The notes below the pieces were generated by a model. It had not been told where the DNA came from. It searched no databases and was given only the letters and a program-made list of their open reading frames with translations. This document shows positions 51,621 through 59,712 of a stretch of 64,000 bases of DNA, one piece after another (the stretch's first letter is position 1; every line of letters begins with the position of its first letter). A program made the position numbers and the translations under genes. Origin of the DNA: Rhizobium sp. EC-SD404 (lineage in GTDB: Bacteria > Pseudomonadota > Alphaproteobacteria > Rhizobiales > Rhizobiaceae); contig NZ_LR701459.1 of the NCBI RefSeq assembly GCF_902498825.1, forward strand, positions 2,527,890 to 2,591,889, in the 5' to 3' direction.

Positions 51621-51674
51621 GCGTTTCCAGGTGAAGTGGATACCGGTTCACCGTCCGGAAACGCGAAACGGCTC
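51621..51674. repeat. RIME-like palindromic element, copy D (short)
   Basis: Core 51621-51664 is intact (GCGTTTCC...GGAAACGC), but the second half is deleted; the core runs straight into the terminal GAAACGGCTC. It sits between divergent cobT and cobS. Nothing matching a cobalamin riboswitch was found next to it. Confidence 0.7.
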
Positions 51675-51736
51675 GGTAGGCCACAGCCGCTTTGCGCCTG
51701 TGCCATTGCTAGTAGTCAGCCACGGTCGGGACATTC

Positions 51737-52513
51737 ATGCGCGCCTTCATCGACGATATCGCCCGGTCGATCGCCTTCCTGAGCCGTCTGCCGGTTCCGG
51801 CGCGCCATTTCCACGGCGATGACCACGGCCTCTCGCGCACCGTGCGGGCCTTCCCGATCGCCGGCGCCGTCATCGCGCTGCCGGCTGCCCTCCTCGCCGC
51901 GGTGCTCGCGGTCATCGTCGCGCCGCCCTTCGTCGCCGCATCGCTGATCGTCGCACTTCAACTCATGATCACCGGCGCGCTGCATGAGGATGGCCTTGCC
52001 GATACCGCCGACGGCCTCGGTGCCGGCCGCGACCGGGAACGCGCGCTCGCCATCATGAAGGACAGCCGCACCGGCGTCTTCGGCGTCGTCGCCCTCGTCA
52101 TGACGCTCCTGATCCGCGTCGCGGCGCTCGCGACCCTCGTCGTCATCCTCCCACCCGAAGCTCTCCTCCTGGCGCTCATCGCCATTGCCGCCTTCAGCCG
52201 CGCCGCCATGGTCTGGCACTGGCACATGCTGCCGCCGGCCCGCGTCGATGGTCTTGCAGTGTCGATGGGCCGCCCGGCTCCCGCATCCGCGCGCCTGGCG
52301 CTCTTCCTCGGCTTTCTCGTCGCGCTGCCGCTGCTGCCTTTTGCCGCCGGGCCCGTCGCCGCCCTCATCGCGGTGGCTGCCGCCATCCTCGCGTTCTTCG
52401 TCTTCACGAGCCGGACTCGCAAGCGCCTTAACGGTGCCACGGGCGACACGATCGGCGCCACGCAACAACTCGTCGAAGTCGCGCTTCTCGCCGGCCTTGC
52501 CCTTTGCCTCTAG
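51737..52513 (+). CDS. cobS: adenosylcobinamide-GDP ribazoletransferase
   Basis: 258 aa integral membrane enzyme (CobV in P. denitrificans naming) that joins alpha-ribazole to adenosylcobinamide-GDP, the final step of cobalamin assembly. 'FLSRLPVPA', 'MITGALHEDGLADTADGLGAGRDRERALAIMKDSRTGVFGVVAL' (acidic metal-binding motif) and multiple hydrophobic helices identify it. Divergent partner of cobT. The DUF1289 gene follows after 9 bp. Confidence 0.95.
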   Translation: MRAFIDDIARSIAFLSRLPVPARHFHGDDHGLSRTVRAFPIAGAVIALPAALLAAVLAVIVAPPFVAASLIVALQLMITGALHEDGLADTADGLGAGRDRERALAIMKDSRTGVFGVVALVMTLLIRVAALATLVVILPPEALLLALIAIAAFSRAAMVWHWHMLPPARVDGLAVSMGRPAPASARLALFLGFLVALPLLPFAAGPVAALIAVAAAILAFFVFTSRTRKRLNGATGDTIGATQQLVEVALLAGLALCL

Positions 52514-52522
52514 GCAAACGAT

Positions 52523-52804
52523 ATGAACATCAACGACATGAAGAGAGAGATCCGCCCGCCCCGTGAGCGTCGCCCCGTGACCATCGAAAGCCCCTGTATC
52601 CTCGTCTGTTCGATCGACCGGCGCACCGGCCACTGCTTCGGTTGTGGGCGCACCAGTGCCGAGATCACGAACTGGCTCGCCTATTCCGCCGCCGAGCGCC
52701 GCGCGATCATGGACGAGCTGCCGGCTCGCATGGGCGAGATCGAGCGCAAGCCGCGTCGCATCACCAAACGTCAGCGGCTCGCCCTCGAACGTGACGAGGG
52801 CTGA
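52523..52804 (+). CDS. DUF1289 protein
   Basis: 93 aa. Contains the cysteine motif 'SPCILVCSIDRRTGHCFGCGRTSAEITNW' (CxxxC...CxxC, probable metal or Fe-S site) and 'AERRAIMDELPARM', characteristic of DUF1289. The basic C-terminus may bind nucleic acid. It follows cobS by 9 bp and precedes the aspartic protease gene by 4 bp, so a three-gene operon is likely. Confidence 0.9.
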   Translation: MNINDMKREIRPPRERRPVTIESPCILVCSIDRRTGHCFGCGRTSAEITNWLAYSAAERRAIMDELPARMGEIERKPRRITKRQRLALERDEG

Positions 52805-52808
52805 GCGC

Positions 52809-53519
52809 ATGCGTCGCAACCCCGTCATTTTCTATGTGGCAATGGCAATCCTCGCGACCGGCCTCGGCCTCCTGCTGTGGAACCACAATTCCGGCCAGAC
52901 CCTCGGTCTCGACAACGACCAGTTCGGCAATCTCGTCACCGGCGTCGCCCTGCTCACGGTCCTGTCGTCCGCATTCCTGATCCGCGGCCGCTTCGGCCAG
53001 ATGCTCAAGGCTGCCCTCATCTGGGCGGTCATTATCCTGGCCTTCAGCGCGCTTTACGTCTTCCGCTACGACATCCAGTCGCTCGGCACGCGGCTTCAGG
53101 CCGGCCTCATGCCGGGCACCGCTGTCATGCGCCAGCTCGATGACGGCACCAGAGAAATCGTCATCCAGAAAGGCATCGGCGGCCAGTTTGCCACCGAGAT
53201 CAGCATCAATGGCGAGCCCGTCAGCGTCATGGTCGACACCGGCGCCTCGTTGATCGCGCTCTCCTACCAGGATGCCGAACGATTGGGCCTTGACCCGCAA
53301 AACTTGAGCTTCAGCCAGCCGGTCTCGACCGCCAACGGCCAGGCGCTTGCCGCCATCGTCACCCTGGACGCCGTCGCCATCGGCTCGATCGAACGCAACC
53401 GCGTCCGCGCCCTTGTTTCGGAGGACGGCGCGTTGTCGCAAAGCCTGCTCGGCATGAACTTCATCGGCGAGCTCTCGTCCTTCGAGATGCGCCGCGACGA
53501 GCTTATTCTGCGAGACTGA
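52809..53519 (+). CDS. TIGR02281-type membrane aspartic protease
   Basis: 236 aa. Three N-terminal membrane helices are followed by a retropepsin-like domain: 'ISINGEPVSVMVDTGASLIALSYQDAERLGL' with the catalytic 'DTGAS', and 'SLLGMNFIGELSSFEM' near the end. This is the clan AA single-domain aspartic protease of alphaproteobacteria, likely a dimer with the active site in the periplasm. Start at ATG 52809, 8 nt after GAGGG. Its 3' end overlaps the convergent TSUP gene by 17 bp. Confidence 0.9.
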   Translation: MRRNPVIFYVAMAILATGLGLLLWNHNSGQTLGLDNDQFGNLVTGVALLTVLSSAFLIRGRFGQMLKAALIWAVIILAFSALYVFRYDIQSLGTRLQAGLMPGTAVMRQLDDGTREIVIQKGIGGQFATEISINGEPVSVMVDTGASLIALSYQDAERLGLDPQNLSFSQPVSTANGQALAAIVTLDAVAIGSIERNRVRALVSEDGALSQSLLGMNFIGELSSFEMRRDELILRD

Positions 53520-54324
53520 TCGCGAAGCGCACGGCAACGATCAGCAGGAATATCCCGAAGCCGATCTCCAACTGCCGCTTGCTCGCCCGGTGCGCCAGCG
53601 CCACGCCGACAGGCGCAACGAGCAGCGTGATCGGGATGATCAGCGCCACAGCCACCCAGTTGATGTAGCCGGTCGAAAACGGCGGCAGGCCGGACGCACC
53701 CCAGCCCGCGATCACGTAGCCGATGAGCCCCGGTATCGAGATCAGCACGCCGACGCCGGACGATGTCGCCACCGCCTGGTGCATCGGGCGCCCGTAAAGG
53801 CTCATGAAGGTGTTGTTGAGAACCCCGCCGCCAATGCCCATCAGGCCTGACAGCAGCCCGATCACGACGCCTGCGATATACTTGAACGGATTGCGCGGTA
53901 GGTCGTCGCCAAGCCGCCAGGAAGCCCGGTTGAACAGCATGCGGAAAGCGACGAGCACAGCGATCACCGCAAAGATCCCGCGAAGCGCCTCGCTCGAGGA
54001 ATAGGCCGCGACGACGGCTGCAAGCAGTGCCCCGAGCGGCACGGCCGTTATCCAGGATTTCAGGAGGACATCGTCGACCGCGCCGCGTTTGCGGTGCGAG
54101 AAGTAGGATCGCAGCGATGTCGGCACGATGATCGCGAGAGACGTGCCGACCGAAAGGTGCATCCGCACCGCCTCGTCGACGCCCACCATCGCGAACACCT
54201 GGTAGAACACCGGCACCAGGATCGCCCCGCCTCCGATGCCGAACAAGCCTGCCAGGATACCGGCAACGACACCGGCGCCGGCGAGCGCCAGCGCAAATAG
54301 GATCAGATCTTCGATGGGGGGCAT
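53503..54324 (-). CDS. TSUP (TauE/SafE) family anion exporter
   Basis: 273 aa, about eight hydrophobic helices in two repeats. 'AGILAGLFGIGGGAILVPVFYQVFAMVG' and 'GLLSGLMGIGGGVLNNTFMSLYG' are the TauE/SafE signatures. Members move sulfite or organosulfur anions; the substrate here is open. ATG at 54324 with a weak ribosome-binding site. Confidence 0.9.
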   Translation of the reverse strand: MPPIEDLILFALALAGAGVVAGILAGLFGIGGGAILVPVFYQVFAMVGVDEAVRMHLSVGTSLAIIVPTSLRSYFSHRKRGAVDDVLLKSWITAVPLGALLAAVVAAYSSSEALRGIFAVIAVLVAFRMLFNRASWRLGDDLPRNPFKYIAGVVIGLLSGLMGIGGGVLNNTFMSLYGRPMHQAVATSSGVGVLISIPGLIGYVIAGWGASGLPPFSTGYINWVAVALIIPITLLVAPVGVALAHRASKRQLEIGFGIFLLIVAVRFAISLAE

Positions 54325-54699
54325 GGGACCGGCATTCGCGAGAGTTGAAAATTGTATGCAATCGCCATAGCGCGAAAGCGGCAAAATGCAAAACCCGTCT
54401 TTGGGACCCTGGGGACATCACTTCGCCCGTGCGTGGCCCGGACATCACCACCCGCATCACCAAAGGTTTCAGACGGAAAAATTTTGGGGTAGTTTGGAAC
54501 ACGAGGCGGACGCAGATGTTCCGCCGATGTCCGATGCGCGCGTCGAGCCGCCGGAATGATGAGGAAATCCGCGGCCAGCCAGCCGCTCGCCGGTAAGTCG
54601 TCCTGCCTTGCCCTATCGGATTTCGATCCGCTCTTTCGGTCGCCCACGGCGTTTGTCGGACGCCTTTGAACGAACCGAACGACAATGAGGAGATGGACG
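54325..54699. other. divergent region TSUP / ectD
   Basis: 375 bp without a supported gene, containing AT-rich patches (about 54341-54362 and 54471-54500) that could hold promoters. No operator or riboswitch recognised. Confidence 0.5.
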
Positions 54700-55626
54700 A
54701 TGGCAGAGATCCACGACCTGTACCCGACCCGAAAAGGCACGGAACCTGACGTCCGAGACCGTCAGGACCCGGTGATCTATTCCAAGTGGAGCAAGGACTC
54801 GCCGCTCAGCCGGGACGAATATCGATCCTACGAGGACAAAGGCTTCCTCTTCCTGCCGGGCCTTTTCAAGGCGAACGAACTGCAGATCCTTCTTGATGAG
54901 TCCACGCGGCTTCGCACCTCCAAGGATGCGCTCGAAGACGAGACCCTGATCGCCGAACCGAATTCCGGAGATGTCCGCTCGATCTTCGCCTTGCACCGGC
55001 AGAGCGCCATCATGCACCGGCTTGCCAGCGACGAGCGTCTTGCCGGCATCGCGCGCTTCCTGCTCGGCGACGAGATCTACATCCACCAGTCGCGGCTGAA
55101 CTTCAAACCCGGCTTCCGCGGCAAGGAATTCTACTGGCACTCCGATTTCGAGACCTGGCACGCCGAAGACGGCATGCCCCGCATGCGCGCGCTGTCCATG
55201 TCGTTGCTTCTCACCGACAACGAGCCGCACAATGGCCCGCTGATGCTGATGCCCGGCTCGCACAAGCGCTTCATCGGAACGGTCGGCAAAACGCCGAAGG
55301 ACAATTACAAATCCTCTCTCAAGGCCCAGGAGACCGGTACGCCCGACGATCGGAACCTGACGCGGCTTTACGATGAGTTGGGGCTGGAAACGCCAACGGG
55401 CCCAGCCGGTTCGCTGCTCATCTTCGACTGCAACACGATGCATGGCTCGGCGTCGAACATCTCGCCTATGGCGCGATCGAACGCCTTCTTCGTGTTCAAT
55501 GCCGTGTCGAACAAGCTCGTCGCCCCGTTCTCCGCAGGAACGCCGCGCCCGGAATTCGTGGGCGCACGCGACAATGTGGAGCCCGTAAAGGTGATCGAAC
55601 GAAACGCAAAACTACTCGCCGCCTGA
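54700..55626 (+). CDS. ectD: ectoine hydroxylase
   Basis: 308 aa Fe(II)/2-oxoglutarate dioxygenase that converts ectoine to 5-hydroxyectoine. The EctD signature 'FYWHSDFETWHAEDGMPRMRALS' contains iron ligands His147 and Asp149; the third ligand is His248 in 'TMHGSASN'. Numbering and spacing match studied EctD proteins closely. 'IHQSRLNFKPGFRGK' precedes it. ATG at 54700, 7 nt after AGGAG. No ectA, ectB or ectC is adjacent, so ectoine must be made elsewhere in the genome or taken up. Confidence 0.94.
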   Translation: MAEIHDLYPTRKGTEPDVRDRQDPVIYSKWSKDSPLSRDEYRSYEDKGFLFLPGLFKANELQILLDESTRLRTSKDALEDETLIAEPNSGDVRSIFALHRQSAIMHRLASDERLAGIARFLLGDEIYIHQSRLNFKPGFRGKEFYWHSDFETWHAEDGMPRMRALSMSLLLTDNEPHNGPLMLMPGSHKRFIGTVGKTPKDNYKSSLKAQETGTPDDRNLTRLYDELGLETPTGPAGSLLIFDCNTMHGSASNISPMARSNAFFVFNAVSNKLVAPFSAGTPRPEFVGARDNVEPVKVIERNAKLLAA

Positions 55627-55639
55627 CGGCGAGGCATTC

Positions 55640-55713
55640 GGACGCCCCGGCGAAGGGCGTCCGACAGAAGGATCGGGTCCACGGACCTGATGAAAGCCGT
55701 CTCGTCGAGACGG
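55640..55713 (+). promoter_or_regulatory. three consecutive hairpins
   Basis: GGACGCCC/GGGCGTCC (55640-55662), a tight ATCGGGTCC/GGACCTGAT (55672-55691) and CCGTCTCG-T-CGAGACGG (55697-55713) follow one another in the gap between ectD and the next small gene. The last is 26 bp before its start codon and could be an operator or a 5' UTR hairpin. No T-tract. Confidence 0.4.
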
Positions 55714-55739
55714 TGATTGGAAGAGGGAGGCATTGTCCC

Positions 55740-55955
55740 ATGGACAAGAAAACCGGATCGTTCCGGGTGCGCGACGGCAAGGCCGCCGAGCGCCGCGTGG
55801 ACGAATACCACGACCTCATGGCGAGCGGCGCGCTCGGCATGAAGCACTACATTCTCGACGACGGCCGTAAGGTTACCCATGTCGAGGAAGGACGCTACGT
55901 CATCGATATCACCCGCGAGGAACTCATCCTCATCGACGAGCCCGAACCGGCCTGA
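55740..55955 (+). CDS. small hypothetical protein
   Basis: 71 aa: 'MDKKTGSFRVRDGKAAERRVDEYHDLM' then 'GMKHYILDDGRKVTHVEEGRYVID' and an acidic end. Charged, with no signal peptide or membrane segment; a helix followed by a small beta part is likely. I do not recognise the family. The ATG follows GGGAGGCATTGTCCC. Codon use matches the neighbours. Confidence 0.7.
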   Translation: MDKKTGSFRVRDGKAAERRVDEYHDLMASGALGMKHYILDDGRKVTHVEEGRYVIDITREELILIDEPEPA

Positions 55956-56067
55956 CTTAGGCCTCTTAGCACCGATAAGGCCGGGGCCTTCGTCCCGGTC
56001 GAAGACGCGGCATCGAGCCCGCGCCGTCCATTCCTCCCGATCTCATCGACATTGTTTGCCGGCCCGC

Positions 56068-56096
56068 TGTCGGGTACCGCTTGTTCCGTTCGTCCT
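56068..56096 (+). promoter_or_regulatory. ECF-type promoter, site 1
   Basis: TGTCGGG-N15-TCGTCCT, 22 bp before the YCII start codon. The same motif with identical spacing occurs at 58714 and 59252. TGTCG-type -35 elements are described for ECF42 sigma factors; here the sigma gene lies in the operon that follows. Confidence 0.7.
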
Positions 56097-56118
56097 GTGA
56101 GCAAGCGAGGCCAAACCC

Positions 56119-56502
56119 ATGCTGTATGCGATCCTGTGTTATCACCATGAAGACATCGTCGGTGCCTGGAGCAAGGAAGAAGACGATGCCGTCATGGCGC
56201 GTCTCCTGAAGATAACCGGTAAGCTGCAGGACGAAGGCCGGCTTGGCCCCGTCGCCCGCCTCATGCCGACCAGCGCCGCCACCACGCTGCGCAAAGGCGC
56301 AGACGACCCGCTCGTCATCGACGGTCCCTTCGCCGAGACCAAAGAGCAGTTTCTGGGCTTCTACCTCGTCGATTGCGCCACGCTCGACGATGCGCTGGCG
56401 ATCGCGCGCGATCTTGCCGAAGCAAATCCCGGCGGCGGTTCCTACGAGATCCGGCCGGTCGGCTTTTATCAACCCGCAACACCGAAGGCCGAGACGAGAT
56501 GA
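56119..56502 (+). CDS. YCII/DGPF-family protein
   Basis: 127 aa. 'DDPLVIDGPFAETKEQFLGFYLVD' carries the DGPF motif; the fold is a ferredoxin-like YCII domain. These proteins are the standard genomic partner of ECF42-type sigma factors; their chemistry is unknown. The stop overlaps the sigma gene start (ATGA), so the two are translated together. Confidence 0.92.
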   Translation: MLYAILCYHHEDIVGAWSKEEDDAVMARLLKITGKLQDEGRLGPVARLMPTSAATTLRKGADDPLVIDGPFAETKEQFLGFYLVDCATLDDALAIARDLAEANPGGGSYEIRPVGFYQPATPKAETR

Positions 56503-57809
56503 GCGACCCCGCCTGGATCGAGACAGCACTGACCGCCGCCCGTCCGCAGGCGGTCGCAGCGCTTCTTCGCTATTTTCGCGATCTCGACCGGGCCGAAGAG
56601 GCTTTCCAGGAAGCCTGCCTCAGGGCGCTGAAATCCTGGCCGAAGAACGGACCGCCGCGTGATCCCGCCGCCTGGCTGATCTTCGTCGGTCGCAATGCCG
56701 GCGTCGATGGCGTGCGGCGCGACAGTCGCCTGCGGCCGCTCCCGGAAGAGGACCAGATCTCCGACCTGTCCGACGCCGAAACCGATATCGCCGAACGGTT
56801 GGACGAAAGCGCCTACCGCGACGACGTGCTGCGGCTTCTTTTCGTCTGCTGCCATCCCGATCTGCCGACGACGCAGCAGATCGCTCTCGCCTTGCGGATC
56901 GTTTCGGGGCTCACCGTGCTTCAGATCGCACGCGCCTTTCTCGTCTCCGAAGCGGCGATGGAACAGCGCATCACCAGGGCCAAATCCAAGGTTGCTCGTG
57001 CCGGCGTTCCCTTCGAGGCACCGGACCGTGAGGCGCGCGCCGAGCGACTGCTGACCGTCGGCGCCATGCTCTATCTCGTCTTCAACGAAGGCTATTCCGC
57101 CCGCGCAAGCGATGTCGCGAAAACCCGCGAGGCCGAACGGTCGGCCTCGGTGTTTGCGCAGGAGGCGATCCGCCTCGCCCGCCTGATGGTCAAGCTCTTC
57201 CCCGCCGAGCCGGAGATCGCGGGCCTGCTCGCGCTTATGCTTCTGCAGCATGCCCGCAGCCCTGCCCGCTTCGATGCCGCTGGCCAGATCGTGCTGCTCG
57301 AAGATCAGGACCGCACGCTCTGGAACGGCGCGATGATCGGCGAAGGCCTCGCGATGCTCGACAAGGCGCTGCGTCACGCGCGCCCCGGCCCCTACCAGCT
57401 CCAGGCCGCGATTGCCGCCACCCATGCCCGCGCGAAGACCGCCGGCGAGACTGACTGGGCGGCGATCGACCTGCTCTACCGCACGCTGGAAGTCGTGCAG
57501 CCATCCCCCGTCGTGACGCTCAACCGAGCGGTCGCGATCAACAAGCTCGCCGGCCCTGAGGCAGCGCTGGCGCTGATCGATCCGCTGGCCGATCGGCTCT
57601 CCGGCTACTTCTATTTCCACGGCTTGCGCGGCGGCCTTCTGAACGAGCTTGGCCGGCGCCCAGAGGCGATTGAGTCCTTCAACCGTGCCATCGCGCTCGC
57701 CAACAGCCCCGCCGAAGCGGCGCATATCCGGCGTCACCTCGACGGCTTAGGCAAAGCCCCCGAAACGGCGCCTGAAACAGCAGACCTGTCGCAAACGACG
57801 AATGTCTGA
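56499..57809 (+). CDS. ECF42-type RNA polymerase sigma factor
   Basis: 436 aa. N-terminal sigma-2 region ('VAALLRYFRDLDRAEEAFQEACLRALKSWP') and sigma-4 region ('TTQQIALALRIVSGLTVLQIARAFLVSEAAMEQRITRAK') are followed by a ~250-residue C-terminal helical extension ('LLTVGAMLYLVFNEGYSA', 'LLALMLLQHARSPAR', TPR-like 'NELGRRPEAIESFNRAIALA'). This extension is the mark of ECF42 and is needed for activity; no anti-sigma gene accompanies such factors. ATG overlaps the YCII stop. It probably drives sites 1-3 described here. Confidence 0.92.
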   Translation: MSDPAWIETALTAARPQAVAALLRYFRDLDRAEEAFQEACLRALKSWPKNGPPRDPAAWLIFVGRNAGVDGVRRDSRLRPLPEEDQISDLSDAETDIAERLDESAYRDDVLRLLFVCCHPDLPTTQQIALALRIVSGLTVLQIARAFLVSEAAMEQRITRAKSKVARAGVPFEAPDREARAERLLTVGAMLYLVFNEGYSARASDVAKTREAERSASVFAQEAIRLARLMVKLFPAEPEIAGLLALMLLQHARSPARFDAAGQIVLLEDQDRTLWNGAMIGEGLAMLDKALRHARPGPYQLQAAIAATHARAKTAGETDWAAIDLLYRTLEVVQPSPVVTLNRAVAINKLAGPEAALALIDPLADRLSGYFYFHGLRGGLLNELGRRPEAIESFNRAIALANSPAEAAHIRRHLDGLGKAPETAPETADLSQTTNV

Positions 57810-57870
57810 TATAAGGACTTCAGAGAACGCAGACTGCGTTCATTGTGTTCAGACATAGTCAGGAAAACGA

Positions 57871-58116
57871 TTGGCCCAGCCCTTCAAAACGCCGTCCACG
57901 GAAAAGCGCTCCTCCTCCGAAGCCAAGTGGTCATCGACCAACAATGAAGCCCGCACCATCATGGAGAAGGAAGCTGTTGCCCGTGAGCGCAAGACAGAGC
58001 GGCTGAAGGCACAGCGCCTGGCGATGGAAGCCGAAACTCCCGAGGTCGAAGTCGCCAAGGCGACCGTCCGTAAACCGCGTGCGAAAGCCGCTAAAAAGGG
58101 CGTCGGCAGCAGATAA
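57871..58116 (+). CDS. small charged helical protein
   Basis: 81 aa, 'MAQPFKTPSTEKRSSSEAKWSSTNNEARTIMEKEAVARERKTERLKAQRLAMEAE' then a Lys/Arg/Ala-rich tail. It is hydrophilic, helical and basic at the end, without membrane segments. TTG start with AGGA 6 nt upstream. It looks like a conserved small rhizobial protein of unknown role. The antisense frame 57849-58166 is judged non-coding. Confidence 0.75.
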   Translation: MAQPFKTPSTEKRSSSEAKWSSTNNEARTIMEKEAVARERKTERLKAQRLAMEAETPEVEVAKATVRKPRAKAAKKGVGSR

Positions 58117-58304
58117 ATCGGCCGCGCCCGGCCTTCAGCATTGACATTTCGTCGGCAAGGGCGCACCTATGTCAAATCGATCTGAGTAACCGAACTTGTT
58201 TAGGCGCCACGGCGCATGCGACGACTTTCCCTTACCTATCGATCCACCGCCCTTTGACTTCTGGTCGATTGGCAAATTCTCTATGCGATTGAAAGGTAAT
58301 CGTC

Positions 58305-58514
58305 ATGGCTACTGGTACTGTAAAATGGTTCAACGCCACCAAGGGTTACGGCTTTATTGAGCCGAACGATGGCAGCGCAGACGTATTCGTCCACGTTTCG
58401 GCCGTTGAGCGCGCCGGCATGTCGTCCATCGCCGAAGGCCAGAAAGTGCACTTCGACGTTGTTCGCGACAGCAAGAGCGGCAAGATGAGTGCAGGCAACC
58501 TCGCCGCCGCTTAA
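58305..58514 (+). CDS. cold-shock protein
   Basis: 69 aa CspA-type OB-fold. '[20 protein letters not shown]' (RNP1) and '[14 protein letters not shown]' (RNP2) bind single-stranded nucleic acid. A 188-bp upstream gap would allow the long 5' UTR usual for csp genes. ATG after GAAAGGTAATCGTC. Confidence 0.96.
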   Translation: MATGTVKWFNATKGYGFIEPNDGSADVFVHVSAVERAGMSSIAEGQKVHFDVVRDSKSGKMSAGNLAAA

Positions 58515-58525
58515 TCAAGCTCTTC

Positions 58526-58558
58526 TAGAGCGTTTCCAGCGAAAGCTGGTTTGCTCTG
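58526..58558 (+). repeat. RIME-like fragment or hairpin, copy E
   Basis: AGAGCGTTTCCAGC-GAAA-GCTGGTTTGCTCT: it shares the first 12 bp (AGAGCGTTTCCA) and the GCTCT end with copy A but has a short CCAGC/GCTGG stem in the middle. Located 12 bp after the cold-shock gene. Confidence 0.5.
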
Positions 58559-58582
58559 AAAAGTTTGTCATCGCCTTCCCTG

Positions 58583-58601
58583 TGACCACGGATGTACTGG
58601 C
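58583..58601 (+). repeat. 19-bp exact repeat, copy 2
   Basis: Identical to the minus-strand sequence at 42393-42411. Followed 22 bp later by a terminator. Confidence 0.7.
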
Positions 58602-58623
58602 TCAGGATGCGGCAATGGCAATG

Positions 58624-58650
58624 AAAGGCCGGTTCATACCGGCCTTTTTT
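58624..58650 (+). terminator. rho-independent terminator
   Basis: AAAGGCCGGT / ACCGGCCTTT with a 4-nt loop and T6. It ends the cold-shock transcript or a short RNA starting after the gene. Confidence 0.85.
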
Positions 58651-58713
58651 GCGTTCTAGGGCCACCGAAACGCAGCTGCGCCAAGCAAAGACTCCAGATT
58701 TTTTGCGTCCCCC

Positions 58714-58742
58714 TGTCGGGACGTGGCATTCTCCATCGTCCT
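58714..58742 (+). promoter_or_regulatory. ECF-type promoter, site 2
   Basis: TGTCGGG-N15-TCGTCCT, 33 bp before the AHSA1 start codon. Same motif and spacing as sites 1 and 3. Confidence 0.7.
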
Positions 58743-58775
58743 TTGATCGAAATGGACACGGATTGGAGATGCCAG

Positions 58776-59234
58776 ATGGCACAGACACACGAACTTACCC
58801 TCACCCGCCTGATCGACGTCCCGCGCGAGAAGCTTTATCGCTGCTGGACAGAGGCCGACCTCCTGAAGCAGTGGTTCGTGCCGGCCCCCTGGACGATCGC
58901 ATCGGCCGAAATCGACGTGCGCCCGGGCGGCATCAGCCACGTCGTCATGGCCGACCCCGACGGCAATCAGTATCCGAACCGCGGCGTCTATCTCGAAGTC
59001 GTCCCGAACGAGAAGATCGTCTTCACCGACGCTTATGTCGACGCGTGGACGCCCTCGGAAAAGCCCTTCTTCACGGGCATCATCACCTTCGCAGATGAAG
59101 CCGGCGGCACGCGTTACACCGCGGTCGGGCGCCATTGGACCGAGGCCGACATGAAGTCCCACGAAGAGATGGGCTTCCACGACGGCTGGGGGAAAGCCGC
59201 CGACCAGATGGCCGCGCTCGCCGCCACGCTCTGA
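58776..59234 (+). CDS. SRPBCC/AHSA1-family protein
   Basis: 152 aa. 'LTLTRLIDVPREKLYRCWTEADLLKQWFVPAPW' at the start and 'FHDGWGKAADQMAALAA' at the end are typical of Aha1-C-like START-fold proteins, which hold a hydrophobic pocket. The ligand is unknown. ATG at 58776 after GGAG. Directly controlled by ECF-type site 2. Confidence 0.92.
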   Translation: MAQTHELTLTRLIDVPREKLYRCWTEADLLKQWFVPAPWTIASAEIDVRPGGISHVVMADPDGNQYPNRGVYLEVVPNEKIVFTDAYVDAWTPSEKPFFTGIITFADEAGGTRYTAVGRHWTEADMKSHEEMGFHDGWGKAADQMAALAATL

Positions 59235-59251
59235 AAATAATTCGGCCGGAC

Positions 59252-59280
59252 TGTCGGGTGAAGGCCGCCCCGATCGTCCT
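59252..59280 (+). promoter_or_regulatory. ECF-type promoter, site 3
   Basis: TGTCGGG-N15-TCGTCCT, 35 bp before the DUF1428 start codon and 17 bp after the AHSA1 stop codon. Confidence 0.7.
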
Positions 59281-59315
59281 TCGTTTATCGCAAGACACCA
59301 AAGAGGAGTATCGCA

Positions 59316-59669
59316 ATGCCTTACGTCGATGGATTTCTGCTCGCAGTCCCCAAGGACAAGCTCGAGGACTACAAGGCGATCGCCGCAAACGCCGGCCGCA
59401 TCTGGATGGAGCACGGCGCCCTGTCCTACGTCGAATGCAAGGCCGACGACGTGCCCTATGGCGAGCTCACGTCCTTCCCACGCGCGGTGCAGGCAAAGGA
59501 CGACGAAACCGTCATCTTCGCCTGGATCACCTATCCCTCCCGCGAGAAGCGCGACGAGATCAACAAGAAGGTCTTCGAGGACGAGCGCCTGCAGATGGAC
59601 ATGGCAAAGATGCCCTTCGACACCAAACGCATGATCTTCGGCGGCTTTGAAAGCTTCGTCGAATTCTGA
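59316..59669 (+). CDS. DUF1428 protein
   Basis: 117 aa. 'YVDGFLLAVPKDKLEDYKAIA', 'ALSYVECKADDVPYGELTSFPRA' and 'RMIFGGFESFVEF' are the family marks; a dimeric alpha-beta barrel is expected. Function unknown; often found with VOC and AHSA1 genes. Strong ribosome-binding site GAGGAG. First gene after ECF-type site 3, with the two VOC genes behind it. Confidence 0.93.
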   Translation: MPYVDGFLLAVPKDKLEDYKAIAANAGRIWMEHGALSYVECKADDVPYGELTSFPRAVQAKDDETVIFAWITYPSREKRDEINKKVFEDERLQMDMAKMPFDTKRMIFGGFESFVEF

Positions 59670-59712
59670 CCGGCCCAGTTTAAGCATTGGTTGAACCCGG
59701 AGGAACATCCCC

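Noticed and set aside
57849..58166. 105-codon minus-strand frame
   Set aside because: Antisense to the small basic protein, which has a ribosome-binding site and plausible composition.
58582..58659. 25-codon frame containing 'TTDVLA' after the cold-shock gene
   Set aside because: A rho-independent terminator lies inside it, so translation of a complete product is unlikely; the 19-mer is reported as a repeat instead.
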